NCBI GenBank assembly: GCA_937925895.1
Contig: CALANC010000311.1
Coordinates: 1 to 13,317 of the forward strand
From: an uncultured Desulfobacterales bacterium
GTDB taxonomy: Bacteria; Desulfobacterota; Desulfobacteria; Desulfobacterales; UBA11574
Length of the DNA stretch: 13,317 bases
Direction of reading: 5' to 3'
Below, piece by piece: positions 5,443-13,317 of the stretch (the first letter of the stretch is position 1; each line of letters begins with the position of its first letter). Both the position numbers and the translations under genes were made by a program. A model generated the notes under the pieces. It ran no database searches. It was given only the letters and a program-made list of their open reading frames with translations, and had not been told where the DNA came from.

Positions 5443-7965
5443 TCATGTCTTCAGTTCGGAATCAACTTTAACAATTTGGGCCTGTTTAATTTCTTCCTGG
5501 CGAAGGTGAAAAATATTGGAAATTACTTCAAAAGGCCTTACTGTTTTGCCCGGCTCTGATTTTAACGTCATCTGCAAACGGTTCGGGGATGGCATGTTAA
5601 TATTTAAAACCATCTCTTTCAAATCGATTTTTTTGTTCATTTTTCTTTTTCGATGTTTGCGATAAACAATAAATTCACCGCTGGCTTTAAACGACTCTAA
5701 TTCTTTTTCATCAAAAAAACCATCCTTTTTTGTTACCAAATAGGTTGCCTTGGATAACATCTTTCTGACCTTTTTATTAGTCATCATCCGGCAGCCGACA
5801 ACATGGAGTCCTTTGGGCAGGTGTTTATTTAATTTTTCTTTTATCGCTTCCGGTTCGATATTCCCTGATGTTTGAATATAAAAACTTTCCTTTAAGCTTT
5901 CTAGTCCTATAGGCAGCGCATCTTCAAATGATATCAAGGGTTTAGGGTGGAAGCCTTGTGAAAATTTTACCGGAATGTGCGCCCGTCTGATCGCCCGCAA
6001 AAAAATTTTTACCAATTCAAGATGTCCGAAATATTTTGCTTGATCCTGTTTTGAATAGAAAATTTTTAAGTATTTATAAGAAACGTTTTCCCTAGTATCT
6101 GTGGAACCATGTGTTTTCGAATTACCAACACTTGGTTCATATATTTTTGGCTCTATCGTTTCAAAATCGCAAACACCGCATCCAGAGCACTCGCTGGTTC
6201 GGCAATCAGCTGTATGTTCTTCTTTAAAAGCCTTATGGTGCTCACCTTTTAAAAAATCTTTTGTTACCTTGGTATCGATGTGGTCCCACGGAAGAGGCTC
6301 TTCCAGATCTCTTGGCCGAGTTGTATAAAAATCAATATCTACGCCAGAATCGGAAAAAGATGCCTCCCAGTTTTTATAATTAAATTTGTCGGTCCAGGCG
6401 TCAAATTTGCAGCCTCTTTTGTATGCCGAAACCAGCAAGTGACTCAGACGCCTGTCGCCTCTTGCCCAAAGCCCTTCCAGCTTACTTGTTTCAGGATTCT
6501 GCCATTTAAAGCGTATCCCCGAATTTATTAGTTTCTCTTTTAACCACTTTATTTTGTGCCTTGATTCATCCAAGGAAATCTGTGGAGACCATTGAAAGGG
6601 GGTATGAGGTTTAGGAATAAAAGTTGCCACACTTACATTGATTTTTGCCTTAGAATTTTTGGTCCCTCCAATTTTTCTCAATTTAGTTACGAGCTCCACA
6701 ATCGCTTGTAAATCTTCATCTCTTTCGGTGGGAAGACCGATCATAAAATATAATTTTATGGTCAGCCATCCCAAATCGAATGCCTCTTTTACCGTATCTA
6801 CCACATCCTGTTCGGTTATATTCTTATTAATAACATTACGAAGTCGTTGGCTACCAGCTTCCGGGGCGATGGTAAATCCTGTTTTCCGGACCTTTTTAAC
6901 AAGCTTCATTAGTTTTGGTGTCAAGGTTCCTGCTCTGAGAGAAGGAAAAGAAACCGCAATATGATCAGATTCACACCGCGCCATTAAGCGTTCCATTAAT
7001 GCTGCTATAGAGGCATAATCTCCAGTGCTCAGAGATAAAAGAGATATATCTTCATAACCTGTAGAAGCTAGCGATGCATCCGTCAATTTTTCCAGGGTCT
7101 CCAAGGATCGCTCACGAACAGGACGATATATCATGCCTGCCTGACAGAAACGGCAACCCCTGGTGCACCCTCTTGAAACTTCCAAACGAAGACGATCGTG
7201 CACGGGATTGCCATAGGGAACTATTGGTGAATCCGGGAATAAGGCCTGATCAAGATTGTCTATCACTGCTCTTTTAATTATCCGATAATCCTGGCTTTCG
7301 GGAATAAGAGCCATGAAACCCTCTTTATTTACTTCGGCTTTAAAAAATTCAGGGATATAAATGCCTTCAATTTTCGACCACATTCTCAGAAGCGTTTTCT
7401 TCTCACCGCTACCACCCGTCTTCCATTTGAGCCACGCTTTGGACATCTCCATTATCACGTTTTCACCGTCTCCGATGACCATGGCGTCGAAAAATTCCCC
7501 AACCGGCTCAGGGTTGCAGGTACAGGGCCCCCCTGCAATGACAATAGGAAACGTATTGTCTCTTTCTCGAGCAAAAAATGGAATGTTTGCCAGTTCTAGA
7601 ATGGTAAGAACATTGGTGTAATTAAGCTCATAAAGAAGACTAAAGCCGATGATATCAAACTCTTTTAGCGGCTTCCGGGACTCAAGGGATGTAATCGGGG
7701 TGCCGGAAGATCTTAGATATGTTTCCATATCATTTGACGGAGCATAAACCCTTTCAGCGACGATCTCTGTGTTATGGTTCAAAATATAATAAAGTATTTG
7801 AAGGCCAAAGTGTGAGGTGCCGATTTCGTACAGATCAGGAAAGGCCAGGGCAAAGCGTAGTTTTACCTTGGCATGATCTTTTTTAATCGCGTTTATTTCC
7901 GAGCCTAAATAACGGCTGGGTTGGTCTACCAACGGCAAGAAGTCTTGAATGGTTTTTATGGTCAT
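5443..7965 (-). CDS. Fused B12-binding-type radical SAM protein with C-terminal DUF2344 domain
   Basis: An 840-aa protein joining two families usually known as TIGR03960 (radical SAM, N-terminal cobalamin-binding-like fold) and TIGR03936/DUF2344 (radical SAM-linked). The substrate is unknown. Residues about 1-250 form the Rossmann-like N-terminal part (FPDLYEIGTSHFGLQILYYILN, IAGGPCTCNPEPVGEFFDAMVIGDGE). The radical SAM core follows, with the 4Fe-4S motif RGCTRGCRFCQAG (C267, C271, C274) and later TIAPEAGSQRLRNVINK. A four-Cys cluster, C588, C593, C596 and C599 (CRTSECSGCGVC), precedes the DUF2344 part from about residue 630 (SKQDQAKYFGHLELVKIFLRA, FSQGFHPKPLISF). The fusion and the neighbourhood with rng are recurrent in this family and suggest an RNA- or ribosome-related job, but that is inference. 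The ATG at 7965 is the first possible start, since TAA lies in frame six codons upstream; the ribosome binding site is weak (GGAGAA lies about 20 bases away). Confidence 0.92.
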   Translation of the reverse strand: MTIKTIQDFLPLVDQPSRYLGSEINAIKKDHAKVKLRFALAFPDLYEIGTSHFGLQILYYILNHNTEIVAERVYAPSNDMETYLRSSGTPITSLESRKPLKEFDIIGFSLLYELNYTNVLTILELANIPFFARERDNTFPIVIAGGPCTCNPEPVGEFFDAMVIGDGENVIMEMSKAWLKWKTGGSGEKKTLLRMWSKIEGIYIPEFFKAEVNKEGFMALIPESQDYRIIKRAVIDNLDQALFPDSPIVPYGNPVHDRLRLEVSRGCTRGCRFCQAGMIYRPVRERSLETLEKLTDASLASTGYEDISLLSLSTGDYASIAALMERLMARCESDHIAVSFPSLRAGTLTPKLMKLVKKVRKTGFTIAPEAGSQRLRNVINKNITEQDVVDTVKEAFDLGWLTIKLYFMIGLPTERDEDLQAIVELVTKLRKIGGTKNSKAKINVSVATFIPKPHTPFQWSPQISLDESRHKIKWLKEKLINSGIRFKWQNPETSKLEGLWARGDRRLSHLLVSAYKRGCKFDAWTDKFNYKNWEASFSDSGVDIDFYTTRPRDLEEPLPWDHIDTKVTKDFLKGEHHKAFKEEHTADCRTSECSGCGVCDFETIEPKIYEPSVGNSKTHGSTDTRENVSYKYLKIFYSKQDQAKYFGHLELVKIFLRAIRRAHIPVKFSQGFHPKPLISFEDALPIGLESLKESFYIQTSGNIEPEAIKEKLNKHLPKGLHVVGCRMMTNKKVRKMLSKATYLVTKKDGFFDEKELESFKASGEFIVYRKHRKRKMNKKIDLKEMVLNINMPSPNRLQMTLKSEPGKTVRPFEVISNIFHLRQEEIKQAQIVKVDSELKT

Positions 7966-8096
7966 GATATGTAACGGTTAACTATTCTCCAGACAAAAGG
8001 GCCCTTTAACACCATTTCGGTTGGAAGAGGCCCCTGCAGCAAGCTGCGGTGAAATCGGCAATTGCAGATTTTAAGTATAATAAAAACAACTGAACA

Positions 8097-8129
8097 TGAC
8101 TGATTTGTTCAGTCAACTCTAATTATAAT
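8097..8129 (+). promoter_or_regulatory. Divergent promoter region with operator-like palindrome
   Basis: In the gap between the minus-strand radical SAM gene and the plus-strand protease gene, a 7-bp perfect inverted repeat, TGACTGA-tttgt-TCAGTCA (8097-8115), is followed by a perfect -10 TATAAT at 8124-8129. The -35 zone of that -10 (about 8101-8106, TGATTT) falls inside the palindrome and matches poorly, so the site may be an activator or repressor operator. The overlapping ATTATA also reads TATAAT on the minus strand (8127-8122), so it could serve both genes. A transcript from the plus -10 would have a leader of about 120 bases. A second TATAAT occurs at 8076-8081. The rest of 7966-8254 holds a short GCAGC-AA-GCTGC inverted repeat near 8036-8047 and nothing else supported. 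Confidence 0.4.
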
Positions 8130-8254
8130 AAACACTTTACAATGGTTTACAAACTTTTTGAAAAATAAAGCTTCGCCCATGCCGTTTGAGTCGTATCTAT
8201 CAATTTCTCCAAGCCGGCAAACAATTGGTTTCGAAAGGGAAAAATCAAGAGAAA

Positions 8255-9637
8255 ATGTCTGTTTCTAAAATATACCGGAAAATAATTCTTATCATGTTTT
8301 TTATCGCCGCTCCTGCCTCTGTTCACGCAGAGCACGAACGTGAAAGTGCCGTTGTAAAAGCAGTAAAAAAAGTAAGTCCGGTTGTTGTAAACATTAGTTC
8401 TGAGCTTGAGATTCACCGGCGCACCAACCCGTTTTCCGGTTTCGGCATGGACCCCCTTTTCGATTCATTTTTTAGGGATTTTTTCGATCCCGGTTATGAA
8501 AGACGATACAAACGAACCAGCCTCGGATCCGGTGTTATTATCGACGGAAAAAGAGGATTTATTTTAACCAATGAACATGTAATCGAGAAAACAGGTAAAA
8601 TATCCGTTGTTCTCAAAGACGGTCGTGAATTTGAGGCTCAGATCGTGGGCGCAGACCCAGATTCAGATCTGGCGGTGCTACGCATTTCTTCCAAAGAACA
8701 ATTGCCCGATATTGAAATGGGCAGATCCGATGACCTGATGATCGGAGAAACCGTTTTTGCCATCGGGAATCCGTTTGGTTTTTCAAACACCGTAACCACC
8801 GGAGTTATAAGCGCAATCAATCGAAGTCTTCGAACAGAAAATAAAGTTTTCCATAACTTTATTCAAACGGATGCATCCATTAATCCGGGCAATAGTGGTG
8901 GCCCGCTACTAAATATAAAAGGAGAGCTTATCGGTATAAACACAGCGATATATGCCAAAGCCCAAGGCATCGGATTTGCAATTCCTATAAATAAAGCCAA
9001 AAAAATAGTTTCAGATCTAATCAAATATGGAGAGGTTATTCTGGCATGGATCGGTATTACTGTGCAGGATGTAAATGATGAGCTTGCCAACTATCTAAAC
9101 TTGCCGGAAATTAAAGGTGTTCTAGTGAAAAAAGTGGTTGATAAAAGCCCTGCTCAAAGCGCTGGAATAAAAACCGGTGATATCATTCTTTCCATTGGCA
9201 ACAAAACCATCCTCTCGGAGAAAGATTATCAGGCAACCATGAGAGGTTTTTTGGCAGGAGAGGCCTTAAATATAAAAATAAAACGAAACGAAAAAAACCT
9301 GGCCGTTTCCGTGCTTTCTAAGGTTTTTCCAAGAGAGCTGGCAATGGATCTGGCCTATAGTCTTATTGGAATCACCGTAGAAAATCTTTCTATTAAAAAC
9401 AAAAAGGTTTATAACATCCAGGCGCAAAAAGGCGTGATGATCTCGGAGCTTAATAATCATGCGTACCTTGCCCGTATCGGCGCACGAACAGGCGACGTTA
9501 TTCTCCAAATTGATGATATGATAATAAAAAATGTTAAGGATTTTGAAAAAGCAATAATCAAATACCGACAAAAACCATCCGTTGTTATCCTGTTGCAACG
9601 AGGCGATCAACTATATAATATAACCGTAAAATTTTAA
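8255..9637 (+). CDS. degP: Periplasmic serine protease of the Do/HtrA (DegP/DegQ) family
   Basis: Envelope protease/chaperone that degrades or refolds damaged periplasmic and outer-membrane proteins; 460 aa from the chosen start. It begins with a signal peptide: a basic n-region (MSVSKIYRK), a hydrophobic core (IILIMFFIAAPAS) and a probable signal peptidase I site after VHA (about residue 25). The trypsin-like domain carries the catalytic triad H108 (TNEHV), D138 (DSDLAVLRI) and S214 (GNSGGPLLN), with an LA-loop-like Phe-rich segment near residues 57-85. Two PDZ domains follow (about 265-353 and 370-455), so the architecture is Do-like (DegP/DegQ) rather than DegS. An in-frame TTG at 8186 would add 23 residues ahead of the signal peptide; the ATG at 8255 is preferred because it places the signal peptide at the N terminus. 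asnS follows 32 bases downstream on the same strand. DegP and DegQ cannot be told apart from sequence alone. Confidence 0.93.
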   Translation: MSVSKIYRKIILIMFFIAAPASVHAEHERESAVVKAVKKVSPVVVNISSELEIHRRTNPFSGFGMDPLFDSFFRDFFDPGYERRYKRTSLGSGVIIDGKRGFILTNEHVIEKTGKISVVLKDGREFEAQIVGADPDSDLAVLRISSKEQLPDIEMGRSDDLMIGETVFAIGNPFGFSNTVTTGVISAINRSLRTENKVFHNFIQTDASINPGNSGGPLLNIKGELIGINTAIYAKAQGIGFAIPINKAKKIVSDLIKYGEVILAWIGITVQDVNDELANYLNLPEIKGVLVKKVVDKSPAQSAGIKTGDIILSIGNKTILSEKDYQATMRGFLAGEALNIKIKRNEKNLAVSVLSKVFPRELAMDLAYSLIGITVENLSIKNKKVYNIQAQKGVMISELNNHAYLARIGARTGDVILQIDDMIIKNVKDFEKAIIKYRQKPSVVILLQRGDQLYNITVKF

Positions 9638-9669
9638 GCGCTTAAAAGATTTTTGTTGGGAGATTATCC

Positions 9670-11052
9670 ATGAAACGAAAAAAAATCTTACAGCTTTTAT
9701 TAGCAGAAAATCCCATCAAGGATGTTTTGGTTAAAGGGTGGGTTCGGACCCGTCGTGATTCAAAAGATTTTTCATTTTTAGAGGTTAACGACGGTTCATG
9801 TCTAAAGAATCTCCAAGTGGTTGTAGATAGCTCTTTGGACAATTATAGCGAAATAACGAAACTCTCAACCGGATCGGCAATCGTAATCAACGGCGATCTG
9901 ATACCCTCAAAAGGAGCCGGGCAGAAGTGGGAAGTTTTAGCGAGGAATATCGAGATTGTCGGCCTTGCTCCTGAATCATATCCGCTACAGAAAAAACGTC
10001 ACACAGATGAGTTCTTGAGGACCATCGCTCATTTAAGACCCAGAACCAATAAGTACGGTGCCGTGTTCAGAATTCGATCCGAGCTGTCTTACGCCATACA
10101 TAAATTTTTTAGAGACAGGGGGTTTAAATATATTCATTCCCCTATTATAACCGGCTCTGATTGTGAAGGCGCCGGCGAACTTTTCAAAGTCACCACCCTC
10201 TCCTTGGAGAACCCGCCTAAAAAGGAAGGAAAGGTCGATTACTCTCAAGATTTTTTTGGTTCCCTGGCAAACTTGACGGTTTCCGGGCAGTTGGCTGCTG
10301 AAATGCTGGCGCTGGCTTTGGGAGATGTCTACACGTTCGGTCCGACTTTCCGGGCTGAAAACTCTCACACCAGCAGACACGTTGCCGAATTCTGGATGGT
10401 AGAGCCCGAAATGGCATTCTGTGATCTAGAAGGAAATATGGACCTCGCCGAAGATATCATAAAACATCTCACAGCTTACATTGTTGATGAATGCACGGAT
10501 GATCTTGAGCTCTTTGCTAAATTCGTAGACAAAGATTTAATGTCGACCCTGGATCTGGTCGCGTCTTCTGTTCCTGTTCGTTTGCCTTATACCAACGCAT
10601 TAGAAATCTTAAAAAAATCTGGGAAAAAGTTTGAATATGACATTGATTTTGGCAAGGACCTTCAAACCGAACACGAACGCTATTTGGTCGAGCATCATTT
10701 TAAAAAACCTGTTATTATTTTTAATTATCCAAAAAACATAAAACCGTTTTACATGCGCTTGAACGACGACGATCGAACCGTAGCTGCTATGGATGTTCTG
10801 ATGCCAAAGGTGGGCGAAATTATAGGAGGTAGTCAACGCGAGGAACGATTAGGCGTTCTGGAAAAACGAATCCATGATCTGAGTCTGCCCAAAGAAGAAT
10901 ACTGGTGGTATCTTGATTCTCGGCGGTATGGATCGGTGGAACACAGCGGTTTTGGTCTAGGGTTCGAACGCTTGCTTATGCTTATGACCGGAATAAACAA
11001 TATCAGGGATGTTATCCCTTTTCCGAGGACGCCGAACAATATCGAATACTAA
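9670..11052 (+). CDS. asnS: Asparaginyl-tRNA synthetase
   Basis: Class IIb aminoacyl-tRNA synthetase that charges tRNA-Asn with asparagine in the cytoplasm; 460 aa, the normal bacterial length. The N-terminal OB-fold anticodon-binding domain spans about residues 17-100 (VLVKGWVRTRRDSKDFSFLEVNDGS). The catalytic domain has motif 2 around 224-250 (FGPTFRAENSHTSRHVAEFW, MVEPEMAF) and motif 3 near the C terminus (GFGLGFERLLMLMTG, then NNIRDVIPFPRTP). The RH-x-AEFWM-x-EPE pattern favours AsnRS over AspRS. The ATG at 9670 has GGGAG 7 bases upstream. It lies 32 bases after the protease gene and may be cotranscribed. Its stop is 14 bases from the stop of the convergent thymidylate synthase gene. Its presence implies direct Asn-tRNA charging, in place of or beside the GatCAB amidation route. 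Confidence 0.97.
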   Translation: MKRKKILQLLLAENPIKDVLVKGWVRTRRDSKDFSFLEVNDGSCLKNLQVVVDSSLDNYSEITKLSTGSAIVINGDLIPSKGAGQKWEVLARNIEIVGLAPESYPLQKKRHTDEFLRTIAHLRPRTNKYGAVFRIRSELSYAIHKFFRDRGFKYIHSPIITGSDCEGAGELFKVTTLSLENPPKKEGKVDYSQDFFGSLANLTVSGQLAAEMLALALGDVYTFGPTFRAENSHTSRHVAEFWMVEPEMAFCDLEGNMDLAEDIIKHLTAYIVDECTDDLELFAKFVDKDLMSTLDLVASSVPVRLPYTNALEILKKSGKKFEYDIDFGKDLQTEHERYLVEHHFKKPVIIFNYPKNIKPFYMRLNDDDRTVAAMDVLMPKVGEIIGGSQREERLGVLEKRIHDLSLPKEEYWWYLDSRRYGSVEHSGFGLGFERLLMLMTGINNIRDVIPFPRTPNNIEY

Positions 11053-11066
11053 CGATAGAGCCGATT

Positions 11067-11858
11067 TTAATCTTTCAGACACCTTAACTTGGCAAGATCT
11101 TCTGCATATCCGTACAGGTGGAGCCCCTTGCTCTCTACGATCATTTCGCCATCTTTTACTCCGATCTCACCAGACATGTATTCTTTAAGGTTCTGTATCG
11201 CTGCTAAATTTGCGGGTAAACCGCCCCATAGATCCCAAGAACGAAAATAGACAAAGAAATGAAGCGAGTCGTCCTGGATGCGGGTGTCGATTGATCGCAG
11301 ACAGGGCGGATCTAACAGGGAAAGATCAGATGGATGAGCCACTTGTAAGACCATCTGGTTGTTTCGAGTCCCAAATTTTTTATATGTTTGAATGATCCAC
11401 TCAATTTGATTTAGATAAAGTTGGCCCTCTTCTTCAAAAATTGCCTGTTCGTCAACATCCCTTTTATCGATAATCTCTGTATTGTTTTCCTGCCACCATT
11501 TCAACTTGTCGCCGGTCAGCGGCGCCCGCGTCAGTCTTTCACCATATGTATAAGACTCTCCGGTTTCTTTTTGCCCGGTCATAAGATATTCAATATAAGA
11601 TCGTTCGTAACCAGAACCACCGTATATATACGCTTCTTCCACAGGATTGGGAATGCCGCAGGCCGGTGGAATATCCGGGAGCAGGGGTTTTGTATACGGG
11701 TGAATGATATGACCACAAAAATAATCATATTCAAGCCTCGTCTGTCCTGCGTAGCTTCCCCGATCTATTTTAAATCTACGACCATGGTCAAGAATATCAT
11801 AAACCGCTCGAAACCACAGATCCGGTAGATCTCTTGCCTGGATTTTGTGAACATACAA
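11067..11858 (-). CDS. thyA: Thymidylate synthase-like protein, methanogen/archaeal type
   Basis: A 263-aa protein with the thymidylate synthase fold, predicted to methylate dUMP to dTMP using a reduced folate-type C1 carrier. It resembles the methanogen-type branch (TIGR03283) more than E. coli ThyA. Visible active-site elements: YTYGERL (about 103-109, the YG motif), the nucleophile C186 (LLDPPCLRSIDTR), YFRSWDLWGGLPANLAAI (about 204-221, with R206, S207, D209 and N217 lining the dUMP phosphate and base pocket), and GLHLYG (H247, Y249). The residue before the RS pair is Phe where E. coli has Gln165. The frame is open further upstream, but an ATG at 11981 would overlap gyrB by 110 bases. The TTG at 11858 has GGAAGAG 6 bases upstream, right after the gyrB stop, and is the best start. 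It follows gyrB by 13 bases, so cotranscription is likely. A hydroxymethylase activity on dUMP or dCMP cannot be excluded. Confidence 0.85.
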   Translation of the reverse strand: MYVHKIQARDLPDLWFRAVYDILDHGRRFKIDRGSYAGQTRLEYDYFCGHIIHPYTKPLLPDIPPACGIPNPVEEAYIYGGSGYERSYIEYLMTGQKETGESYTYGERLTRAPLTGDKLKWWQENNTEIIDKRDVDEQAIFEEEGQLYLNQIEWIIQTYKKFGTRNNQMVLQVAHPSDLSLLDPPCLRSIDTRIQDDSLHFFVYFRSWDLWGGLPANLAAIQNLKEYMSGEIGVKDGEMIVESKGLHLYGYAEDLAKLRCLKD

Positions 11859-11871
11859 TGTTTTCTCTTCC

Positions 11872-13317
11872 TTAAATGTCCAGAGTGCCCACCTCAAGGG
11901 CATTGTTGTTAATAAAATCCCTTCGTGGTTCAACCTCTTCCCCCATGAGAACGGTAAAAATTTCGTCTGCTTCAAGGGCATCCTCTATTTTAACTTGCAG
12001 CAAGTTTCTCTTTTCCGGATTCATGGTGGTTTCCCACAACTGCTCGGGATTCATTTCTCCTAACCCTTTATACCGCTGGATCCCGAGCCCTTTCTTCCCT
12101 TCCGTTATCATGAAAGAGAGAAGACGCTTTTTGTCTTGGATACGGACCGAATTCTTTTCATTTTCTTTATTAAAAACCATAAAAGGAGGGATGTTGTTTG
12201 GTAAAATGTTTTTATAAAGAACCAGGCTTTTCTGAAAATCTTCAGAATAAATCAGACCCCTGCCTATTTTCACCGGTTTAAAGCCCCTTTTCACAATATC
12301 CGTTGATAACGAGCCTTCTTCTAGGTGTTGCATCGGCTCAACAACCATTTCATAAACACTTCGTTCATATTTCCAAGACAAATCGCTTACCGTATACCCC
12401 TTTTCTCTAAAAGCATCCTTTAAAGACAACATCTTCTCTTTGTCTTGGAGAAACGCCTTGTTCACTGCACCCTCTGTTATGAGCAGCTCAACAATATCTG
12501 TCTGAATTCCTCGCTTTTGAAACCGGCCTGTAAGTGAGGAATATTCAGCAAGATCACATATAAAAAGATAAAGCTTATGTTCTGGGAGTAAATTTTCTTT
12601 TTGGCCAATTTTAAGACTTTTCTTCCTACACGCTCTCTTTAAGACATGATCATTCAACTCCTTTTCATTGTTTAAATAAGCGGCTCTTTTTCCTTTACCG
12701 ACTTTGAACAATGGTGGTTGTGCGATATAAAGATAGCCTCTATCAATCATTTCCGGCATATGCCTGTAAAAAAAAGTTAATAAAAGTGTTCTAATATGAG
12801 ATCCGTCAACATCGGCGTCTGTCATAATAATGGTTTTATGGTATCTGGTTTTTTCAATATCATATTCTTCCTGGCCGACACCTGTTCCCAAAGCTGTTAT
12901 TATGTTTTTAATTTCTTCACTCCTCAGAATCTTATCGAATCGGGACTTCTCAACATTTAATATTTTCCCCTTTAAAGGTAAAATCGCCTGAAACTTTCTA
13001 TCCCTGCCTTGTTTTGCACTACCACCTGCAGAATCTCCCTCGACAATAAAAATTTCTCTGGCAGACGGATCCGATATCTGACATTCAGCAAGTTTGCCGG
13101 GCAAGGTTGAATCGCTCAGGGAGCCCTGTTTTCTAGCAAGATCCCTCGCTCGCTTGGCGGCATCTCTTGCCCTTGAAGCTTCTACTGCTTTAGCCATGAT
13201 TTTTTTAGCAGTTGCAGGATTCTCTTCTAAAAAAGAGCTTAATTTTTCGTTGATTAAAGACTCTACCAGGCCCTTTACTTCACTGTTTCCTAATTTTGTT
13301 TTTGTCTGCCCTTCAAA
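11872..13317 (-). CDS. gyrB: DNA gyrase subunit B (5' part cut by window edge)
   Basis: C-terminal 481 residues of GyrB, the ATPase/TOPRIM subunit that with GyrA introduces negative supercoils. The frame is open to the right edge and begins [20 protein letters not shown], which corresponds to about residue 334 of E. coli GyrB, so roughly 330 N-terminal residues (the ATPase domain) are missing. The TOPRIM domain shows [20 protein letters not shown] and [21 protein letters not shown], the metal-binding acidic residues. An insert of about 170 residues, typical of Gram-negative GyrB, separates this from [20 protein letters not shown] and the tail ending in GTLDI. The visible part is about as long as the matching part of the E. 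coli protein and clearly longer than that of B. subtilis. An internal ATG at 13197 ([16 protein letters not shown]) is within the conserved domain and is not the gene start. The thymidylate synthase gene follows after 13 bases. Confidence 0.97.
   Translation of the reverse strand, partial: FEGQTKTKLGNSEVKGLVESLINEKLSSFLEENPATAKKIMAKAVEASRARDAAKRARDLARKQGSLSDSTLPGKLAECQISDPSAREIFIVEGDSAGGSAKQGRDRKFQAILPLKGKILNVEKSRFDKILRSEEIKNIITALGTGVGQEEYDIEKTRYHKTIIMTDADVDGSHIRTLLLTFFYRHMPEMIDRGYLYIAQPPLFKVGKGKRAAYLNNEKELNDHVLKRACRKKSLKIGQKENLLPEHKLYLFICDLAEYSSLTGRFQKRGIQTDIVELLITEGAVNKAFLQDKEKMLSLKDAFREKGYTVSDLSWKYERSVYEMVVEPMQHLEEGSLSTDIVKRGFKPVKIGRGLIYSEDFQKSLVLYKNILPNNIPPFMVFNKENEKNSVRIQDKKRLLSFMITEGKKGLGIQRYKGLGEMNPEQLWETTMNPEKRNLLQVKIEDALEADEIFTVLMGEEVEPRRDFINNNALEVGTLDI

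Noticed and set aside
8186..8254. A TTG start for the protease, 23 codons upstream of the chosen ATG.
   Set aside because: It would place a hydrophilic stretch before the signal peptide; the ATG at 8255 gives a standard signal sequence.
8179..8268. A 29-codon upstream frame starting at an ATG at 8179 and overlapping the protease start.
   Set aside because: It has no clear ribosome binding site and no recognisable peptide; a frame of this length is expected by chance.
11040..11057. TATCG/CGATA inverted repeat across the asnS stop as a shared terminator for the convergent genes.
   Set aside because: The stem is only 5 bp with an 8-nt loop and has no T-run on either side.
11872..11981. A thymidylate synthase start at the ATG at 11981, overlapping gyrB by 110 bases.
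   Set aside because: The additional N-terminal residues are antiparallel to nothing known in the family and lie in gyrB coding sequence, while the TTG at 11858 has a well-placed GGAAGAG just after the gyrB stop.
11872..13197. gyrB beginning at the internal ATG at 13197.
   Set aside because: The frame continues upstream to the window edge with conserved GyrB sequence ([14 protein letters not shown]), so the gene is only cut off, not short.

Overview
The window looks like a chromosomal core region of a fairly AT-rich Gram-negative anaerobe, most likely a member of the Desulfobacterota (old Deltaproteobacteria, Desulfobacteraceae-like). Four things suggest this: a fused B12-type radical SAM/DUF2344 protein beside an RNase G; the rpmH-rnpA-yidD-yidC-jag block; a GyrB with the long Gram-negative TOPRIM insert; and a methanogen/archaeal-type thymidylate synthase behind gyrB. 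This placement rests on protein recognition only. There are no rRNA or tRNA genes, no complete IS element and no CRISPR array.

Layout. From 7965 down to 1, everything lies on the minus strand. A two-domain radical SAM protein (5443-7965) is followed by an intergenic region holding a symmetric hairpin repeat (about 5200-5372), then RNase G (3471-5012) and the block rpmH (3231-3365), rnpA, yidD, yidC and jag/khpB (cut by the left edge). On the plus strand, a periplasmic Do-family protease (8255-9637) and asparaginyl-tRNA synthetase (9670-11052) run away from the radical SAM gene, leaving a divergent regulatory region at about 7966-8254. At the right, gyrB (cut by the right edge, 11872-13317) and a thymidylate synthase-like gene (11067-11858) are on the minus strand, 13 bases apart, and meet asnS tail to tail.

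How the genes fit together. The rpmH-jag block handles ribosome assembly (L34), tRNA 5' processing (RNase P protein), membrane protein insertion (YidD, YidC) and RNA binding (KhpB). RNase G adds rRNA maturation and mRNA decay. DegP-like protease supplies envelope quality control, and GyrB plus thymidylate synthase serve DNA topology and dTTP supply. rpmH and gyrB usually sit near the replication origin; here both are present but dnaA, dnaN and recF are not, so the classical order is broken up.

Most of the window is ordinary housekeeping sequence. The part that the genes do not explain is the 5200-5372 element: two 14-bp perfect hairpins with complementary 7-nt loops, placed in exact mirror symmetry inside near-identical 16-bp outer arms, with different stem sequences that each keep perfect pairing. 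Other points are the gyrB/archaeal-type thymidylate synthase pair, the unusually long yidD-yidC gap, and several non-ATG starts (rnpA TTG, yidD GTG, thymidylate synthase TTG).
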